NCBI GenBank assembly: GCA_002682825.1
Contig: NOKP01000081.1
Span: 11,740-52,142 of the forward strand
Length of the DNA stretch: 40,403 nucleotides
Direction: 5' to 3'
DNA from: Neonectria sp. B-13
Taxonomy: Eukaryota; Ascomycota; Sordariomycetes; Hypocreales; Nectriaceae
Shown here: piece by piece, positions 18,560 through 30,900 of the stretch
How positions within the stretch are numbered: position 1 is the stretch's first letter
Layout of the letters: every line of letters starts with the position of its first letter
Made by a program: the position numbers and the translations under genes
The notes under the pieces: model-generated
Seen by the model: the letters and a program-made list of their open reading frames with translations, nothing else
Databases searched by the model: none
What the model was told of the DNA's origin: nothing

Positions 18560-21500
18560 CTACCTACCTATGGTCCTACCACTTCCTGACACTTGCTCAT
18601 CTGGGCAATGAAGAGTTTTCGCAGGCTCTGATGGTTTGTTTGCGGCCGGAACTATGACCAGATCCGTCCGCAATGGTTGAAGCATTAACTGGGCGACAGG
18701 AGGAAACCTGTTGTCACCTTCATCACGCCGGCCGGGAGGACCAAAGTCTTGGGCACGACTTTCTGTAACATGCTGTTTGTTGGGCTGCGCTGGATTCACC
18801 GCCTTTCCGTTCAAAGGGCCGCGAGAGCTAGGAGATTGGCACCGAGTGAGGTTGAATACGGGGGAGCGCGGTTGGAAGAAATAAACACTTCCAAGTCGAT
18901 CGCAGCCATCGTTGCGGACCAAGGGGCGATCAGATAGAACTTGAGAAACACGTTATTGGGACTCAAAAAGCTTGGGTCGGCTGGTTTTCAATTCTTGAGG
19001 GACAAAGATTGCGATCCGATGATATGGACGGCCGTCATGAACTGATGCCCCACGAACCATGTTTAGCTTCGCTAACTGGGGTTCCCGCAAGCCGCCGCGC
19101 CTTAACCTAGTCGGTATCAACGCGGCACCAGATTAGCCAGCCAATGACCCATCCTCGGTTCACGCGCGCCTGCAGGTGATTGGCGTGCCCATCTGCCGCA
19201 GTCCTGGGGGACTCTTTCGTTTGGCAACTAAGCCTTTATTCTCAGAACAAGACGAACTTATGGGCACGTCTATCTCTAGCTTCATAATGCTCTCACATTT
19301 GAGCTAGTTTGGCCAATCCATCGCGCGAGTGAATCACTGGTTCCCTAGGTCGCGCGATTGGTCGGGGCTCTAGAGTAAATCGCATATTTTCCCCCGCGTC
19401 TCATGCTGTGGCTGATACCTACTGTGACGGTGAGATTGTGGCAGTGTCAAATGGTGCAACTGAACGCGTTGGGCGGCTGGCGAACTGCGTTCAGTCCATC
19501 ACCAGCTTCCCCAAGTGGTGCAATTTCCCGTTCTGTGGAGAACTTTCTGGGTCTCTATTGTTTTGTCCTACGATTATATCTCACAAGATCGCAGTTCGAC
19601 GCCTCCCGCCACCGGGTCTTGCGGGTACGCGCCTCTCCTGACTGCCGTAATCGCGCGTAAAGTCGAGGCTTGCTAATTTCAATGTCGCATTTTCAGACTC
19701 CGTTTCAGCCTCGCCGTTGAAGACTATGACGCCCGCCCGACATAGCGGCATTGGCCGCGATATCATCCGCAATATTGATCGGGTCCACATCGTATTGATC
19801 CCTATCATTGTGATCGAATTTGCCGTACGTTGTCCAACATAAACCACAGGCTCAGAATATGACTTTAAGCGTAATAACACCCAGAAATAGGCACTTGGGG
19901 AGAAACGATTTAAATTTAGTCTTTAGACGCCTACTTATTTTAGGCATCACGCTTCGTAGTCGTGTAGACCGCAATACCACTATATAGGCCACGCCACTAT
20001 CACAATGTGATACTTAAAAAGGTGTTGGATAGCGTACGGTCAATTCGATCTAGGCCTTAGTGCTCAATAGAGTGTAGAGCCCAAATCTGATGATTCAATT
20101 GATCTAGGATGCCTCCGGCCCCCTCTTTTCTCGAGAGGGGTTTTATGTCATCTCACGCCCCCTCTGACTAAGGTCAGGATATCGATCTATCAGAGGTTTC
20201 GTAATACAGGGTCACAATCCAACAAAAGGCTTAAGACACGGAAGCAGGGCGGTGAGCGTGACCGCTTTAATTGAATAGTACGTCACATCATTGGGTGCCT
20301 GATCGATAATCTCAGCACTCCGTCCCACAAGACAACTCGACTCGTCACATTTTAGGCGTGCTCTTTGCTTTTGCCGCAGTTTTGTCCACCATCAGAGGGG
20401 CAAGTCCGTGGAACGGGTCGCTTTCGGCGGATTGCGAGAGCCACATTTCCATCATTCGTCCTTTCGCCTGGCTGGGAGCTTCGTTTGACAGAGATACCAA
20501 CCGACGCTGCGCCTCAAAGACGGGTACAACCTAACGCTGGGGTTAGTTTGGGCCATGTACGTGCGCCATATCGGTTGGTGGAACTAACAATCGTTTAGTT
20601 ACTGCTGTGATCCATACCACTGGGTGTTTTGGGCTGCCTTAAGTTGAAAAACAGTCAGGGAAGTTCAACGCAACCTCTTTGTGAAGGGGCACGTACAGGT
20701 GAAGAGAAGAACCAGAAGGGGAAAATTCCATTATCAAACAAATGTTGACGTGGGAAACAAGAGAAAGAGTTTGTTGGCCGTCATCAGCTCTATTTATCCT
20801 AATAGTGTAGACTGATCGTTATCACAGCTATCTCACAGTTGCAAGTTCAAGCGCGTTGCAGTTTCTTTTCAAGAGAAGCGAACGCTCTATGTTCGGAGAC
20901 ACTAGGGGAGCATAAAGAACATGGCTTTTCTTGTATAGGTAATAGCAAGCTGATCATGACATATGGTGCATAAATTCTATGTCAAGCTTGTGCGTTAGCC
21001 ATTGCACAATGGAGGGTGGCTTGATGGCTGGAAACCGCTGCGATGATCTTTTTGCAATGCAACAGTGAGACAGAATTAAACCAGTCCGGGACCACTTGTC
21101 GATTGAGTCTATTCAGCGAGATGTCTTACCTTGATCATTGCCCCCGAAATATGCAACACAGCTCCTGGTCTCCTCATTGGAGACGGAGAGTATCGCGGGA
21201 AGTCTGACTTAGGACTTTGGCGACTTTCTTCTGGAGAAGCCAATAAGAGAAACTTTGGTGACAGTCCCTAAGCCTGGACTGGTATAGCTGGAATGCATGT
21301 CTGAGACTACCTCAGCATTGGCGAATAGGCTTCTCCATGAACAGCCGGGACAAGACAGAACTTAAGTGGGATTAAAGAGAGAACATCTCCCCGGAGGGTA
21401 TGGTAAGACATCAATGGCGTGCCATGCAAAACCGAGGCTGAGGAACTTGACGTGGATGGTGTTTCGGGGTTTGCCATCCCCCCGCGCTGGCCTTGTCGAT

Positions 21501-21654
21501 GCCACCGCGAAAGCCCAGGCAACAACTCCTTGTCATTGCCATCATTACATTTGCCGTTATTAGCACCAACTAGGACCGCACAAAACAGACCCCTTGTGGT
21601 GGTAGACATCCCTTCTATTAGGAAGCAGAGCTGGACACGTCAACATTCAACACG
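18560..21654. other. Long interval without a supported gene
   Basis: Open frames here (such as 18560-18922 minus, 19403-19660 plus and 20365-20598 plus) are short and show no motif. A repeat shared with 33200-33260 lies at 20139-20212. The interval is of mixed composition and may include unrecognised genes with short exons or old repeats. Confidence 0.4.
20139..20212 (+). repeat. Dispersed repeat, copy 1 (inverted copy at 33200)
   Basis: The block around 20159-20212, including CTGACTAAGGTCAGGATATC and CTATCAGAGGTTTCGTAATA, recurs in reverse orientation at 33200-33252 with about one mismatch in the core. It ends in ACAGGGTCA, so on the other strand it begins TGACCCTG, compatible with an LTR or transposon end. 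The core contains the inverted pairs CTGAC/GTCAG and CCTCTGA/TCAGAGG. Element class not determined. Confidence 0.65.
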
Positions 21655-22277
21655 ATGAGCTCGCTCGCAGAGCACCAAGCAGCGCAAGCAAACCCCTGGC
21701 TGGAAATGATGGAATGGGCCAGTTACCCAGATTCAATCCGCGACTGCGGGGCGTTTGTTCAACCCTCTCTATTCATGCCGCCCTACGAATATATCACGAC
21801 CTTAGCTGTAGACTCAGGTCACGCATCTAACGGCTTCCACCTAGACCCACCATCTACCTTCCTTGAGCCCCAATCCACGCTCTTGCCCTCGTTAAAAGTA
21901 GACGCAGCGACGCAGACTCCAGCGAACAGCACCGCTCTCTCCCCGGAGGCACAGACGAACTCAGCCAAGAGACGGCGCTGGACGCCGTCCAAGGCCACCT
22001 GGGAAAAACACAAGGAGGCAATTCACAGGCTCTATATCTTCGAGAATGAGACTCTCACTGCAACCATGGCTGTGATGGAAGATGAGCATCAATTCGTAGC
22101 GTCGTGGGTGTCCCCGAGCCTGGGCTTCCGAGTCGGTGATTCTGATGATACGACAGCAGAAATATGTACGCGGAGAAGTTCGTGTCTTGGCGTTTCTACA
22201 AGAACTCGAGCAAGAACAGGAAGGGTACGCCTCAAAGAAGGCCACCTCGCTCTGGCAAGAGGCGAGGTAAGATCTAA
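21655..22277 (+). CDS. Clr5-domain protein
   Basis: Exons 21655-22103 and 22157-22277 (53 bp GT-AG intron) give 189 residues. After a ~110 residue N-terminal region the sequence has KRRRWTPSKATWEKHKEAIH, RLYIFENETLTATMAVMEDE and, across the intron, RNMYAEKFVSWRFYKN, the pattern of the Clr5 domain (W..HK..I..LY..E...L...M..M...H.F.AS...Y...F..W...KN), found in many fungal putative DNA-binding proteins. A basic tail follows. The C-terminal end is uncertain: a GTAAGA donor at 22267 could splice to 22320, and another frame of exon 2 is also open and protein-like, so a longer product reaching 22500 or into the N gap is possible. Clr5 domains usually lie at the N-terminus of longer proteins. Confidence 0.68.
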
Positions 22278-22709
22278 TCAGACTCCTAGGGAACTCTGCG
22301 TTTCTTTCTGCTGATCGTAGCCAGACCGCAAGGTTTCGACCGCTGCCAAAACGTCGGATGCAATGGCGAAACCGACTGCGAGCAGTCAGCCGTGCTACTC
22401 CTGCCGGGGCGACGGTGGATGACATTCCTGTCGAGCAAGTCAGGATGCCTTGGCACAGTAATCACCCTTGCGATGGAGAAGTTCCGTTTTGGATCAAATG
22501 AAGTGTTTTTTCTTTCTCTTTTTTTCTCTTTTGTTTCTTTTCTTTTCTTAGATAGGATAATTGCTTGTCCGGCTTGGGGCTGTGTCGCTGGAAGGACGCC
22601 GTGGAGTCTAACTCGTTTCGCACCGGACCACACTCGCTCTTGCTGGCAGTCGACTGCCAAGGATGACTGTCTACGCTTTTCATATAGTACTATATGTACA
22701 GTGCTGCGG

Positions 22710-23035
22710 NNNNNNNNNNNNNNNNNNNNNNNNNNNNNNNNNNNNNNNNNNNNNNNNNNNNNNNNNNNNNNNNNNNNNNNNNNNNNNNNNNNNNNNNNNN
22801 NNNNNNNNNNNNNNNNNNNNNNNNNNNNNNNNNNNNNNNNNNNNNNNNNNNNNNNNNNNNNNNNNNNNNNNNNNNNNNNNNNNNNNNNNNNNNNNNNNNN
22901 NNNNNNNNNNNNNNNNNNNNNNNNNNNNNNNNNNNNNNNNNNNNNNNNNNNNNNNNNNNNNNNNNNNNNNNNNNNNNNNNNNNNNNNNNNNNNNNNNNNN
23001 NNNNNNNNNNNNNNNNNNNNNNNNNNNNNNNNNNN
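22710..23035. other. Assembly gap (326 N)
   Basis: Bases are unknown. Any apparent reading frame across this interval is an artefact. Confidence 0.99.
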
Positions 23036-23286
23036 CCCATGCCGACGTCGGCTTAGTACGAATGGATGGATCTCTTGCCCAGAACAGGTCTGGTCAGGGC
23101 GGCGATGACGGTGATGTCGCATCAATTGCCGCCGCGACCAATCGTCTAGACTACCTTTCAATCACGTCGACGTGTTCGCTGGTACCTTCTTAATTAAGTT
23201 GTCGCTAGTCAGCCGCGAGGACACGGGATTGCTGAGCAGAGGATGCAGCTTAGGTAAATGAATTGGCAGCCATTAAAACACGACTA

Positions 23287-26119
23287 CCCGTTGGCATTGT
23301 GGGGCAAGCCGCCTACCAACCTCGTCCCGAGGTTGGTCCCAAAAACCCTTGTCAGCACCTTTAATCGTTGTCACCCACTTTTCGTCCCTTAATGCTGTGA
23401 AATCGACCATTTCAGGATCATGATCTTTCAGACTTTGCGACACGGTCTTTATTAAAGGAATATGACTGTAATGTAGCTCGTTGGAAAGCCGCGAAATAGC
23501 AGAAAATGATGATATTGATAGAAAATAGTAGAAATCGCATTTTCGGCCTCAATTGAGCCACCCGTTCCTAGGGGACTGTTCGAGCCGCCTGCTATGACCC
23601 TGTTATGACGATGTTGCCCTCGCAGCCTCAGTAGCCTGTTGCTCACGCAGTTGCCTCATGATGTTCTTGATACGCTGATAACCCGATATCCTTGGTGTTG
23701 TGACCGGAAGTTGTGGTAATGTGAGGTTATCGTCACTCAAGTCATCAGCTGGTTTCAAGGGATCCAACGGCGGCGAGGAAGTTATCCCCAACGGCGTTCC
23801 TAGACCTACAACATCCTCGCCGCCTAGGTCATTGAGGCCGATGAGGTCAATACCATCATCATCATCATCTTGGAACGGCCCGAGGCCTCGAAATTCGACC
23901 TCATCGTCGCTGTCAGGCCAGGCGGCTTGGTCCATCGCGATAATCGGTCTTGGGGCCTGTCGGGCGAGTCTTTGGGCTTCGGAAAACGCCTTCTTTGGCC
24001 GTTGACTAAGAACATCGTTATGTTCCTTTCTTTGAGTCTCCAGAGTCAGAAATCGGGGTCGGTTTTCGGTCACATCGAGCCACTGATTCCAGGTTAGTCT
24101 TGGCTGCCCTTGAGCTATGTATGACTCATTCTCTTCTCTCCAACGAGCCTTCAGCGCCTTCATCTCTTGAAGAATAATCGTACGGGTTGAACGTAGCTGT
24201 GAACGCTGTTCCTTTTCCTCTGCGGCTGCTTTGAATGCCTCGTGTTGAGCCTGAATGTCAGGAAATCCAACGCTTGTGAGGAAATCACCGCGTGGCCTGA
24301 CCTGGGCGCCGGGCCTCTGCCTCTTGCCGTATTTCTCGAGACGACTAAGTCGGTCTATGCTGAAGATCTCACGCTGTTGGTCCATGACAATTGCTTCGGC
24401 GACAACTTTGGAGACGTTGGTGAGAGCTTCAAGACTTGGAGAGCTCATAACCTGCTGGTAGCGCTGAAAGATGCGTTCCAGCTGATCCTGTGCATCTTGG
24501 AAGCGAGTCTCCTTGGGCAGCAGCTTCATAATAGAGGGATGTATTGCTTTTCGCTCCTTCCGCTGCTTTTCGAGGATGCGGGTGATCACAGGCGCTGACG
24601 AGGTTGGCCAAATACCGGACTTTTCGAACCCTGACATGATATTATGCTTCGAGAAGCCGGCTGTGTAGACTGCCTTGAAAGCGGTTGCAAATTGCAAGCG
24701 ATTGAAGCTTAGGTTTCCTTGCCGAATAGAGGCTCGAAGCTCCTTTTGATGTGCGTTCTTGAGGGGCTGAAAAACACCAACATCAAGAGGCTGCGTGAGG
24801 TGTGTTGAATGTGACGGCAGGATGCATATCACGATGTCAAATTGAATACAATATTCAATAGACTCGAACCCTAGGTGACCGGAGAAGCCGTCGATAACAA
24901 GCAGGCGGTAAATCTTCTCTTCTTCCTCGTGAATTGCTGGTGGTGCGGTCAACTGAGTATGTGGGTAAATAGCATCACGAAGCCACTCATCACAGCCAAA
25001 CCAGTCAGTCAGAGAGACCCCTTTTGCTTTAACCTTTGAAGAAGAAAGCCAGGAAAACACATTGAAAGAATGAAGCCATTCAAATGTGATCTGTTGGTTA
25101 CTGAAGCCGGTGTCTGACTGTGCAAACCGCATACCTGGAATAGCGTCAATCGAGGCCCAGAACTCCGTTGGCAACGCCTTGAAGATGAGCCAAGGAGGGA
25201 TGCTAGTTCCGAGGGCATTCGCGGCCCCGATTTGCGTACAGGACTCGCGGTTCGATGGATCAACAACTTCAGGGCGGTGAGAGCGGGTGGTGCGGCATAC
25301 GAGGACCTGAATGCGTTCTCGAAGGCATCCAATGCGAATACCACACTCGTCTTCATTCCAGATCTCTGAAGGGCTGATATTATGGCTGTAGATCACGTCA
25401 TCGAGGTCAGAGAAGAAGTTGTTGATGTCTTTGAGGTCAGAAGCTTCGAATGCTTTGCGAGCCTTATCCACAGCTTTGAGGAACGTCTTTCGAAGCTCTG
25501 GGTGACGCTCACGGAACCTAGGATACCAATTCCTTGACATTTCAGTCTTTTCAGAACCCCTAGCATGTAGGAAGCCTAGAGCGGCATCTTCAACTTGTGA
25601 CTTTTCGGCTGCAAAGCCGGACTTTTCCATCCATAAGACGAAGGCAGCTAGAGCCGCATCTTCAGCAGCTGTCAGAAGCGCGGGGCGGCCGCGGCGGAGA
25701 GGGGAACTGTAGGATGTTGAAGCCGAGTTGATGATCTTTCGAATAGTCTCTCTTGAAGCAGGCAATTGAGCTGCAAGGGCACGCGTTGAGGGTGTTGATA
25801 GAGGAGCTTTTGCAGCTCTTCGTGTGTTGTAGGGCACATTTACATCGACTGCTGCGAGTACGTTCCTTCGTAGCTCGGCCCGAAATTGATCCGATGCGTT
25901 CTTCGGAGGCTATTTATGCCTATAATCATTGTGTCGAGGGGGCATTTTGATGTTGCGCGATGATTACTTGACATTCGTCAATTTGGGTGTGTTTTTGGGC
26001 GTGTTTTGGTAACGGTGAGGCAAAAAGTGGGTGACAACGATTAAAGGTGCTGACAAGGGTTTTTGGGACCAACCTCGGGACGAGGTTGGTAGGCGGCTTG
26101 CCCCACAATGCCAACGGGG
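23287..26119 (-). mobile_element. Complete pogo/Fot1-type DNA transposon with long TIRs
   Basis: The element is 2833 bp and flanked by TA at 23285-23286 and 26120-26121, the target duplication of Tc1/mariner-superfamily transposons. Its ends are inverted repeats of about 96 bp: 23287-23382 against 26023-26119, nearly identical except for one extra base in a terminal C/G run. Each TIR contains a 9 bp palindrome (CCAACCTCG, 3 bp, CGAGGTTGG), a possible transposase-binding site. It encodes one transposase on the minus strand. Confidence 0.93.
23603..25945 (-). CDS. Pogo/Fot1-type transposase (DDE_1, CENP-B HTH)
   Basis: From the ATG at 25945 one frame runs to the TAG at 23603 (780 codons), with an in-frame TAG at codon 12 (25912-25910); from there to the end it is fully open. 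After an N-terminal helix-turn-helix region (LPASRETIRKIINSA) comes the Tc5/CENP-B HTH (RRGRPALLTAAEDAALAAF, then RNWYPRFRERHPEL). The catalytic triad is visible as IWNEDECGIRIG, LLVIDGFSGHLGFE and THLTQPLDVGVFQPLKNAH. The C-terminal third is a hydrophilic, coiled-coil-prone region with an acidic QDDDDDGIDL run. The codons between the TAG and the next in-frame ATG (about 300 nt on) look like real coding sequence, so the TAG is either a recent CAG-type nonsense mutation or sits in a short unrecognised intron. Confidence 0.88.
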
Positions 26120-26121
26120 TA

Positions 26122-27079
26122 GTAGCCTTCACACTGCGTTCCGTCATCCCGCTACTCTCCCATACACCTTCAATCGAAAACAAACGTCGACAACCGAGTG
26201 TGCTATACACTCGGACGAAGGTCGTATGATTCGGATTAAAAATGATTAATTCCATAAAAAGCAACGAACACGGGAGCGTGCGCGGAAAAAAGCATGTGAT
26301 TTACTGCAATACAAGCAACCCTTGGTATAGTAGGGACTCACCGACGCAAGACATCGATGTCCGGGGCCATCAGCTTGCTTGAGGTACCCTGTACCTCCAT
26401 CGGGGGTCAAGTGAACGCAACAAACGTGCACGGATAAGAGTGAGATAATTTCATGAAGATAAGAGAGGCGAGGATCAACGCACGTACAAAATTTGTGTAT
26501 TTTACTAAAATACGAGCAATCCTTAGTACAGTAGAAACCTGAACGACCACTACTAAGAAGATTAAATAATAACGTTCCTGCCAACTATAATAAACAGAAG
26601 AACCTAAACTCTAAGATGGTATCACTATCCAATCAAGGATTAACCCATTCTATAAACTAATCGAGACTATTCTAGCCAATCTTAATCCTAAGGTCTTTTG
26701 TAAGGTGCAGCAGTTGCGCTCAAATCTTCTGGCTTGCCATACCCACTAGACTTACTAGTCAGACCTAAAGGCACTTTCGCTCACGTTGCTCGCCTCTAAT
26801 GTTAATAGGTCACCGAAGGAAGTTCCTATTGGGCCTGAGGTGACGACATCCATGAGACTGTGAAAGTAGATGATTCAGCAATGCAGCCACATCGATGATC
26901 CAAAAGAATATGTATTCAAGTACCACACAATGCCAATGCATGAGCACGTATGTCTAATTCGTTTACTCCTAAGCGCTGGCCTTGATGTCCTTCGTCGCAA
27001 ACGCCAAGTCATCCTTGTCTCATCGGCAGTCCTCCCAAAGCTCGCCCGCATGCAATAGCAACGGCACCAACAGGGCAAC
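26122..27079. other. Interval with short repeats, no supported gene
   Basis: A perfect 8 bp hairpin with 5 nt loop lies at 26194-26214 (CCGAGTGT/ACACTCGG). Two diverged direct copies of a ~52 bp segment lie at 26294-26345 and 26494-26546, each ending in a form like TA(C/T)AGTAG..AC(C/T) that resembles pogo-type terminal repeats. A 62-codon plus-strand frame at 26870-27058 has no recognisable content. Confidence 0.45.
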
Positions 27080-27640
27080 CTAGGCACGCCGCTTCGCTGC
27101 TCGGGGCTCAAAATCCTTATCCAGTGCCTCTGCCTTCTGAGCAACCGCCTTCTCTTCGTTTGAGAACCTCGCTGCGTCCTCTGATCTGAGCTCTTCCAGT
27201 GAACTAGAGGATAGTCTGCGCTTCTTGATCCGTCGAGTCGACCGAACGCGGTTGGACTCTCTGGCCCTCTGCATTTCTTGGGCAATATTGACAAGGTCGG
27301 AGATTTTAGAGAACGAAATCGGCATAGAAATAGAGGGAGAGCTTTGAGACAGTTCGTCGGCAGCGAAATCACGAAGATTGAGGGTCAAGGTCTCAGCCGG
27401 ATTTAAAGGCTGTCCGTCGGCTGTCCGGAAGGGCTACACAAGTCAGCACAAATCCATCTATCAAGATCAGCGATGAGAGATCATACCCGCGCCCGGGTGA
27501 CCTGCTCTATGTCAAGTGTGTCCCAGTCATCACCTCTCTCGCGAGTTAACCGGGATTTCCATAACGATATAGTGGATGAACTACTTCCGTAATTGATGGA
27601 GATGCCGACGACGGACTTTAAAACTCAACTAGAGATAGAA
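27080..27640 (-). pseudogene. Unidentified two-exon coding piece with basic C-terminus
   Basis: On the minus strand, ~27620-27487 encodes GISINYGSSSSTISLWKSRL and DDWDTLDIEQVTRAR; a 53 bp GT-AG intron (27486-27434) follows, and 27433-27080 encodes PFRTADGQPLNPAETLTLNL to a stop, with RRIKKRR and PRAAKRR clusters typical of nuclear targeting. Phases agree across the intron, so this is the 3' end of a real gene. No start codon is present upstream: a TGA closes the frame near 27625 unless another intron ends at CTCTAG there. Family not recognised. Confidence 0.5.
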
Positions 27641-27926
27641 TCGACAATTATGAACTATATATCAAGTTTTCTAAATTAGTATCTTATTCAGTTGTGGTAC
27701 TGTACTGTGTTGAAATCAGCAACTTTTCGTCTGTTTCGCGCAGGCGCTGCTTCGTCATCTGGATAGATTTTCCTTGACAAAAACTAACTAACGTTAAACC
27801 TAGTTCGATTTTCCTCGACAGACTAAACCATTTTGGGGCTAGCATCAAACTTTGCACGGGAGATATGTAATTTAATTATCAGCCCCTTCCTTTTCAAATT
27901 ATCTCATCCATTGTAGACGTGTCTCA

Positions 27927-30900
27927 TTGACTCTAAAATCTCTTCTGAAAGACAGGCCAGATAAGATCTTTATCTTTCTAGACCAGAGGGAATCACAGCG
28001 CGAACATCGAGGATCCCTTACAACGACTTCTGATCTAGATGAACGCCCCCAAAAGCGAGGGCGGCCAGCTAAGCACCCCTCCGACGAGAAGAGAAGAGAA
28101 GAATATGCCAGGAGACGACGAAATCAGAGGCAGGTAGCAAAAGCATCCAAACGAGATCATAAGTTTGTTCAGAACTATATGATAGGGACGGCACCGTCGC
28201 CCTCAGCTATGCCGTATCCCATAGAATCCTGTCTAGCTACCGGAGCTAGAGAGGAATCCGCCTCTTCTACATTGCCGTCGGCTCAAACCCCATTTTCGAC
28301 AATGATGACATGCCGCATGCTCAAGATGACATGCTAGAGAAGGCTAAGGCAGACGTGGACCTGAGGGGAGCAAAGCGGCAGGGAGAGGCCTCTGCGCAAC
28401 GTGACGAGCGGCATACCCATTTCTATAGCCGGAGATCTGGGGCCGCCCCATATTTGCATGGGTGAAGATAAACGGGCCACGGCTGTCGCTGGGGCCGGCT
28501 TTGATGTTGATAGCATCACGGTTTTCCCTAGCAACCTTGCTGTGGCCAAGCAGGGTATTCGATGGTACCCTACCCAGATGCCTGTGTCGGACCTTCAGTC
28601 CGATCTCCATCTCCGTCCGAGACAGGTTTACTACTTCGATGCGGCTGGAAACCAGCATCAAGTCCACCGACCTGTGCATCAAATCCCACACTACGCATTC
28701 GGTCGTCTCATCGGCTTCGAGGATGTATCGTTGTACTTCCTGTTTCCCCATCTATACCGCGAGAAGCAGCAGTCTAGTCGCCTTCGAGATGAAGATTTTC
28801 GGCTATAGATGGACAGCGTCTTGCTCCCAATAATATACGAACACTATGGTAGCGTCCATGTCTAACACTACCCGTCAAGCCATGACTACAGTTGCTATAC
28901 CGCCACTGCTCGCGGGGTCAAGACACATGCTCAGCGAGTACATTCAGTGGCTCAGGAGCAACAACTTATGTACTACCTACCTCCTGAGTTATTGAAAGGT
29001 GTTTGGGTATCTTTCTAGTTGCTATTTAATAACTAGGGTTTCAGCACTTCTGCGATGTCACTATCCTCCATTAAGTAAGGAACCTAAAGGTTCTAACAAA
29101 AGACATAATTTAGGAGTAAATGATGTCATATTTCTACAACTACTAGGCTAATGCCATCGATGATAAGTATGTCACGGCAGATTTCTACTTCGATATTGGG
29201 AAAGAGACCTGTCTCCAGTAGGCATCTAAGGTCATTTCTTCCTCGGATGAAAGTACAGTCTACATTGATATTGGAGGTAATAGTCTAGTTAGTATACCAG
29301 CCGAGATGCTCCTGTATAAGCAGTGCTGTCTTAAGTCGTATGCTTCCCAGGCGTAACACAGCATATCTTCTATCCCTTTAGTATGCTTCAAAACAGCGGA
29401 AGTCTGATGATTGAGACTGGTTAGCGCTCCTCACGCCGTACACCTGCTCTTCTATACACTCAATTCTATCCCAGTGTCAAGGAGATTTTTACTACTGGCA
29501 ACGTCTATCCGTTTACTAACACTACAATTGAGACACTCGCCCTGGACAAGAAGCTACGATGAACTTAGGAACTTGTTGGCGGGGCCCTCAGTCACTAGCC
29601 TGCTGTATTGATGAAGGCATACTTGTACACCAAGCTTCGCTGCTATTTTGCCTTGTTAGGGTTGATGTAGAAATCATTCAGTGTTTGAGAAGAACTTTGT
29701 GTCTCTAAGAATCTATTTTATGCTATAGACGCTGAATTCCGGGCTCGGGAGCTATACAATGAGCGCCACGTTGGGCCAACCAACGACAATTCTCAGTACT
29801 ACAGCTTCACCACAGAAACTGTGCTCCGTTGGTTGTGATGGAATATAAACAAGTTCTGTGTAGGATTTGAAATGGTATATAGCTTGTAAGATCCTTACTT
29901 TATAACATGAGAACATACCTGAATCATGCTTATGTTTCTCTAATGCCTCCAGTTCTCGTACTCCAGAGGCCTAATACAGAAATCTGGCGGTTATTGGCAA
30001 GACATTCAACTTCAACCTGATTCAAGCTAGCTTAATAGACTTCGACGAGTCGAGGGTCTCGGATTTCGGCATACCATGGAGACGTATGGCTGTGCCTGGT
30101 TTCTAGCCAAGATCGATGGGAACACGCTTACAATTCGAGAGCCTCATGCAGCTCACATAATGTTTAATAATCCATCCATGCAGACTGCCTATCATGTAAG
30201 ATATCGTCAGATTCGAGATGTTTGTATTGACTTTATTCGTGTGGACAAGGCCCGGCAGTGGATGATCGAATTCAGCGCAGTCCCAGCCTATCTGGACCCT
30301 CTCGAGAAGTATCTACGACAGCTCTGCTTGTGTGCTTTCCGGAAGGATGTATTTGCTCACATTAAGTCGATGCTGCACCCTGAACATATTGAGATGGCCT
30401 TGGCCGGTGAGGTACTGCTCTGTTATAAAAGCGTGAACGTGGCGTTGGCTGAGCGTTATCGGCCACCTCGGCTCGTACGGGGCCACAGGCTTGCAGTAAA
30501 AAACGTAGACGTCCTTTTCGCTTGGCTCTAGGATTAGAGAGATGGCCAGTTTGGACGAAAAGGCTGGAATGACAAACCCTACCGCATGTTGTATCGATAG
30601 AGTTTCTATGGCGTAAGAACGGCTTTAGGCAAAGGGAAGGCTCGCCACTGGCTCCAGGAGCTAAAGAAATCGTTCATCAGAAGCCACTGGATGTTACCAT
30701 ATCCACAGAGTCAAGGTTTTATGCGCATGGACAAGGATACAAAGGAATTCATGTGGTGGTCGAGTTTCCACCGTGGGCTCAAGGACTATGACCACGAGCT
30801 GGACGCGTGCCGTCCTATGGAGAAGCCATTGCCAACGTCATATATCAAGCATCACCCATGCGATGGTTGGGAGTTAGCGCCAGGAATTTTTACCAACTCA

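Noticed and set aside
22286..23193. Apparent long frames across 22286-23193 on both strands
   Set aside because: They consist largely of unknown bases in the N gap.
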